Below are positions 4,416 to 6,962 of a stretch of DNA of 6,962 nucleotides, one piece after another. The stretch's first letter is position 1; the number at the start of each line of letters is the position of its first letter. A program made the translations under genes and the position numbers. Source of the DNA: an uncultured Oscillospiraceae bacterium (GTDB taxonomy: Bacteria; Bacillota; Clostridia; Oscillospirales; Oscillospiraceae). Location of the stretch: positions 1-6,962 of the forward strand of contig CAADUW010000187.1 of NCBI GenBank assembly GCA_900752285.1. The letters are read 5' to 3'. A model generated the notes under the pieces. It had not been told where the DNA came from and searched no databases. It saw only the letters and a list, made by a program, of their open reading frames with translations.

Positions 4416-5534
4416 ATGAGCCGCATTGAACTGAAGCATATTGATAAATATTACGGTGACAACCACGTCCTGCGGGACCTGAGCCTGACTATTGAGGACG
4501 GCGACTTTATGACCCTGCTGGGCCCCTCCGGCTGCGGCAAGACCACTACGCTGCGGGTGGTCTCCGGTCTGGAGCGCCCCCAGAACGGCACCATGACCAT
4601 TGACGGCGTGGAGATGATCAACGCTGCAGACGCGTACTATGCCGAGCCCAGCAAGCGGGGACTGAATCTGGTGTTCCAGTCCTACGCCCTGTGGCCCCAC
4701 ATGACCGTCCGGGAGAACATCTCCTTCGGCCTGAAAATTCAGAAGCTGCCCAAAGATGAGATCGAGCGGCGGCTCCACGAGGCTCTGCGGATGATGCGGA
4801 TCGAGGAATATATCGACCGCTACCCCAACGAGCTGTCCGGCGGACAGCAGCAGCGTGTGGCCATTGCCCGGGCGGTTGCTTCCAATCCCAAGCTGCTGCT
4901 TCTGGATGAGCCTCTGTCCAACCTGGACGCGCGTCTGAGAATCGACATGCGTTCCGAGCTTCTGCGGATCCATAAGGAGCTGGGCACCACCATCATCTAC
5001 GTCACCCACGATCAGGTGGAGGCGCTGACCATGTCCACCAAGATCGCCCTGTTCAAGGCGGGCGAGCTGAGTCAGGTGGCAACGCCCATGGAGCTGTACA
5101 TGAACCCCATCGATCTGCAGGCGGCGGACTTCATCGGCAACCCCCGGATCAACTTCCTGGAGGGTACCGCCTATCTGACAGAGGACGGACTGCACGTCAA
5201 GAGCGAGCTGCGGGAGCATCTGTTCCCCAAGTCCGATCTGACCGACGAGCCCATTCCCGAGGGCGAGTTCCCCTGTGTCGTGGCGGTTCGTCCCGAGCAG
5301 GTGCGGATCAGCCGTCAGAACATTCCCGGCAGCATTCCGGTGCAGGTCTACGCCAACCAGCCCGCGGGCTCCGAAACACTGGTCTCCCTCCGGGCAGGCC
5401 GCAGCGATTTCCTGGCCAAGCAGATCGGCCTGACCGAGTATGCGCTGGATGAGAATGTATATGTGGAGATCCCGCCGGAGAAGATCAACATTTACGACGC
5501 AAAGAGCACCCGGCTCATCAAGCGGGCCCATTAA
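4416..5534 (+). CDS. ABC importer ATP-binding protein
   Basis: A 372-residue nucleotide-binding subunit that dimerises on the cytoplasmic face and hydrolyses ATP to drive uptake through the upstream permease. All catalytic motifs are intact: Walker A GPSGCGKT (36-43), Q-loop Gln88, signature LSGGQQQR (140-147), Walker B LLLLDEP (160-166), D-loop SNLD (168-171) and switch His198 in YVTHDQ. After the core, PRINFLEG (243-250) and residues about 285-360 ([10 protein letters not shown]) form a C-terminal TOBE/OB-type domain, as in MalK, UgpC, PotA and FbpC relatives. The start has AAAGGAG 7 nt upstream. The protein resembles the CUT1/iron/polyamine importer ATPases in general, and its sequence does not reveal the substrate. 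A hairpin separates it from the binding-protein gene. No defect is visible. Confidence 0.95.
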   Translation: MSRIELKHIDKYYGDNHVLRDLSLTIEDGDFMTLLGPSGCGKTTTLRVVSGLERPQNGTMTIDGVEMINAADAYYAEPSKRGLNLVFQSYALWPHMTVRENISFGLKIQKLPKDEIERRLHEALRMMRIEEYIDRYPNELSGGQQQRVAIARAVASNPKLLLLDEPLSNLDARLRIDMRSELLRIHKELGTTIIYVTHDQVEALTMSTKIALFKAGELSQVATPMELYMNPIDLQAADFIGNPRINFLEGTAYLTEDGLHVKSELREHLFPKSDLTDEPIPEGEFPCVVAVRPEQVRISRQNIPGSIPVQVYANQPAGSETLVSLRAGRSDFLAKQIGLTEYALDENVYVEIPPEKINIYDAKSTRLIKRAH

Positions 5535-5545
5535 ATCTGTACGTT

Positions 5546-5563
5546 CTTTCGCTTCGGCGAAAG
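5546..5563 (+). other. UUCG-capped intercistronic hairpin
   Basis: CTTTCGC (5546-5552) pairs perfectly with GCGAAAG (5557-5563) around a TTCG loop closed by C-G, the exceptionally stable C(UUCG)G tetraloop. GTT/AAC outside a two-G bulge can lengthen it. It sits in the 85-nt gap between the ATPase and binding-protein genes with no T-run after it, so it is not a canonical terminator. A plausible role is as an mRNA processing or stability element that raises binding-protein output. Confidence 0.6.
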
Positions 5564-5619
5564 GGAACCATCGTGACCCCGGCAAAAAAGCAGCCCATAT
5601 TTTGAAAGGAGAACATGAA

Positions 5620-6927
5620 ATGAAAAAACGGATCCTGTCCCTGCTTCTGGCGCTGATTATGGTGCTGAGCCTTGCGGCCTGCGGCGCCCAGAACGATACC
5701 CCCCAGACAAGCGACACCAACAAACAGGACGCGGAAACCCCTGCCGGTGAGACCTATATGAACGCCGAGGATTCCGATTTCTTCGGCCCCATCTACGACG
5801 AGTGGAGCGAGATGACCGACGAAGAGCTGTACGAACTGGCAAAGGAAGAGGTCAAGACAAACGGCCCCATCAACGTCTACGCTACCTCCTCCAAGATGAT
5901 GAAGGAAGAGGACCTGTGGCTGGAAAAGTATCCGGAGCTGTCCATTGACATCATGGATCTGGACAACGACGAAGTCCTCGAAAAGTGCGTGCAGGAAGCC
6001 AATGCCCAGAACGTTCAGGGCGACGTTCTGCAGGTGAAGGACGTAAACGGCGATGTGTTCTTCAACTACTACGAGGAAGGCTATATGTCCGCGTTCTACC
6101 CCAAGGATATCTGCGAGCATATCGACGATTCTCTGCTTCGCTACGGCTACCCTCTGTATGCTTCCCAGTCCTTCTGGTACTACAACACCGCCGCCTTCCC
6201 CGACGGTCAGCCCATCACCAGCTGGTGGCAGCTGGTCGAGAAGAAGGAGGACGGCAGCCAGAAGTATCGCCTGTTCACCAAGGAAATCGGAACCGAGACC
6301 GCGTACCTGTCCATGTTCGCCAGCTTTATCGTCCATGCCGACCAGATGGAGCAGGCCTATAAGGATCTGTACGGCACCGATCTGGAGTATACCTACGATG
6401 CCTCCGGCTTTGACTTTGACGTGCCCGAGAACAATGCCGGTGTTGAGTTCATGTGGCGGTTCAGCCAGCAGAAGATGACCTTTATCAGCGACGGCGACGA
6501 GCTGGTTCTGGCTGTGCACAATGCTTCCGACCCTGCCGATCCCGCCTTGGCACTGGCTTCCGCCGGTAAGATCGAGAACCGGGAAGAGTCCAGCTACAAC
6601 ATTGACTGGGTGAAGAATCTGACCCCGTATACCGGCCTTCTGAACGAGGAAAATCTGTACGTGGTTACCGGCTGCAAACATCCCGCCGGCGCGCGGCTGT
6701 TCATCCGCTTCATTACCGGCGGCGCGGACGGCGAGAGCGGCGGCCTGAAGCCCTTCACCAAGCAGGGCAACTGGGCGGTTCGGGATGACGTAGAGGATAA
6801 GAAGAATCCTGCTACGCTGGAAGAGTGCGGTGTGTTGGCTCCCAATCTGGCGGCCATCCACAACGTGTACATGGATGCACAGGATCTGTGGATTTACTGG
6901 CTGAGCATCAGCCCCTACACCAAGTAA
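5620..6927 (+). CDS. ABC importer substrate-binding lipoprotein
   Basis: A 435-residue extracellular ligand-binding protein anchored to the membrane by a lipid. Residues 1-20 are a lipoprotein signal peptide (KKR, hydrophobic core, LSLAA) with lipobox Cys21. Residues 22-80 are a polar, acidic spacer containing EEL-YELAKEE. The two-lobed binding fold starts at INVYATSS (84-91). It continues with GDVLQVKDVNGDVFFNYYEEGYMSAFYP (134-161, in two parts), FWYYNTAAFPDG...SWWQL (185-205), and the conserved C-lobe segment HPAGARLFIRFITGG (354-368). These match the Fe(III)/sugar-phosphate/aminoethylphosphonate class of binding proteins. The ATG at 5620 is chosen for AAAGGAG 8 nt upstream and the signal peptide; the frame is open further back into the ATPase gene. 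It is last in the operon, whereas such genes often come first. Ligand unknown. Confidence 0.92.
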   Translation: MKKRILSLLLALIMVLSLAACGAQNDTPQTSDTNKQDAETPAGETYMNAEDSDFFGPIYDEWSEMTDEELYELAKEEVKTNGPINVYATSSKMMKEEDLWLEKYPELSIDIMDLDNDEVLEKCVQEANAQNVQGDVLQVKDVNGDVFFNYYEEGYMSAFYPKDICEHIDDSLLRYGYPLYASQSFWYYNTAAFPDGQPITSWWQLVEKKEDGSQKYRLFTKEIGTETAYLSMFASFIVHADQMEQAYKDLYGTDLEYTYDASGFDFDVPENNAGVEFMWRFSQQKMTFISDGDELVLAVHNASDPADPALALASAGKIENREESSYNIDWVKNLTPYTGLLNEENLYVVTGCKHPAGARLFIRFITGGADGESGGLKPFTKQGNWAVRDDVEDKKNPATLEECGVLAPNLAAIHNVYMDAQDLWIYWLSISPYTK

Positions 6928-6962
6928 TTTTTCCGAAACGCTGTTTTCCCCTGCGGGACGCC

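Noticed and set aside
2363..4426. Minus-strand 687-codon open frame over the permease
   Set aside because: Antisense to the fused permease with two EAA loops; its His/Gly/Gln/Asp-rich product has no family features and results from codon bias on the other strand.
5615..5623. Two-codon frame ATG-AAA-TGA overlapping the binding-protein start
   Set aside because: Only 3 nt from the ribosome-binding site, too close to initiate, while the in-frame ATG at 5620 has ideal spacing and a signal peptide.
4335..5723. Minus-strand 462-codon open frame over the ATPase
   Set aside because: Antisense to an ATPase with every catalytic motif intact; no start signal or recognisable domain.
5518..6861. Minus-strand 447-codon open frame over the binding protein
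   Set aside because: Antisense shadow of the lipoprotein gene; no ribosome-binding site or domain.

Overview
The window looks like chromosomal DNA from a GC-rich member of the Clostridia, probably a gut Oscillospiraceae-type Firmicute. The signs are strong AAAGGAG/AGGAGG ribosome-binding sites, near-perfect sigma-A promoters, a short Gram-positive lipoprotein signal peptide, and GC-rich third codon positions in genes beside AT-richer spacers. The lineage is an inference; no RNA gene or marker gene is present to fix it.

Layout: (1) 1-250 is a non-coding run of five hairpins, including a terminator-like structure, a REP-like palindrome and the probable terminator of the first gene. (2) 261-1250, minus strand, is a LacI-family repressor with its own consensus promoter at 1321-1349. 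(3) 1351-2420 is a long gene-free spacer. It holds three copies of a REP-like palindromic element in alternating orientation (1814-2070), several CG-centred palindromes, and an array of four CCGG motifs at exactly 11-bp spacing. (4) 2421-6927, plus strand, is a three-gene operon: a fused double-domain ABC permease, an ABC ATPase, and a lipoprotein substrate-binding protein. It follows a consensus promoter and a structured leader of about 105 nt. The window ends 35 bases after the last stop.

How the parts fit: the three plus-strand genes encode one complete binding-protein-dependent importer. The lipoprotein captures the ligand outside, one fused polypeptide supplies both membrane domains, and an ATPase dimer powers uptake. 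The permease fusion and the binding-protein fold belong to the broad Fe(III)/2-aminoethylphosphonate/sugar-phosphate group (FbpABC, PhnSTUV, AfuABC types), so the substrate cannot be read from the sequence. A divergent LacI-type regulator makes a carbohydrate-like ligand, such as a sugar phosphate, worth testing.

The most interesting non-coding signal is a pair of 14-bp sites of form CGSAAACGTWWGCG, at 2275-2288 and 2472-2485, which flank the operon promoter. The second lies about 15-29 nt inside the transcript. They resemble LacI/GalR/CcpA operators and fit the regulator's recognition helix. Between them sits the 11-bp-phased CCGG array, whose spacing is typical of OmpR/PhoB-type response-regulator sites. 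Together they suggest two-input control of this importer. I see no IS element, CRISPR array, tRNA, rRNA or clearly recognised riboswitch.
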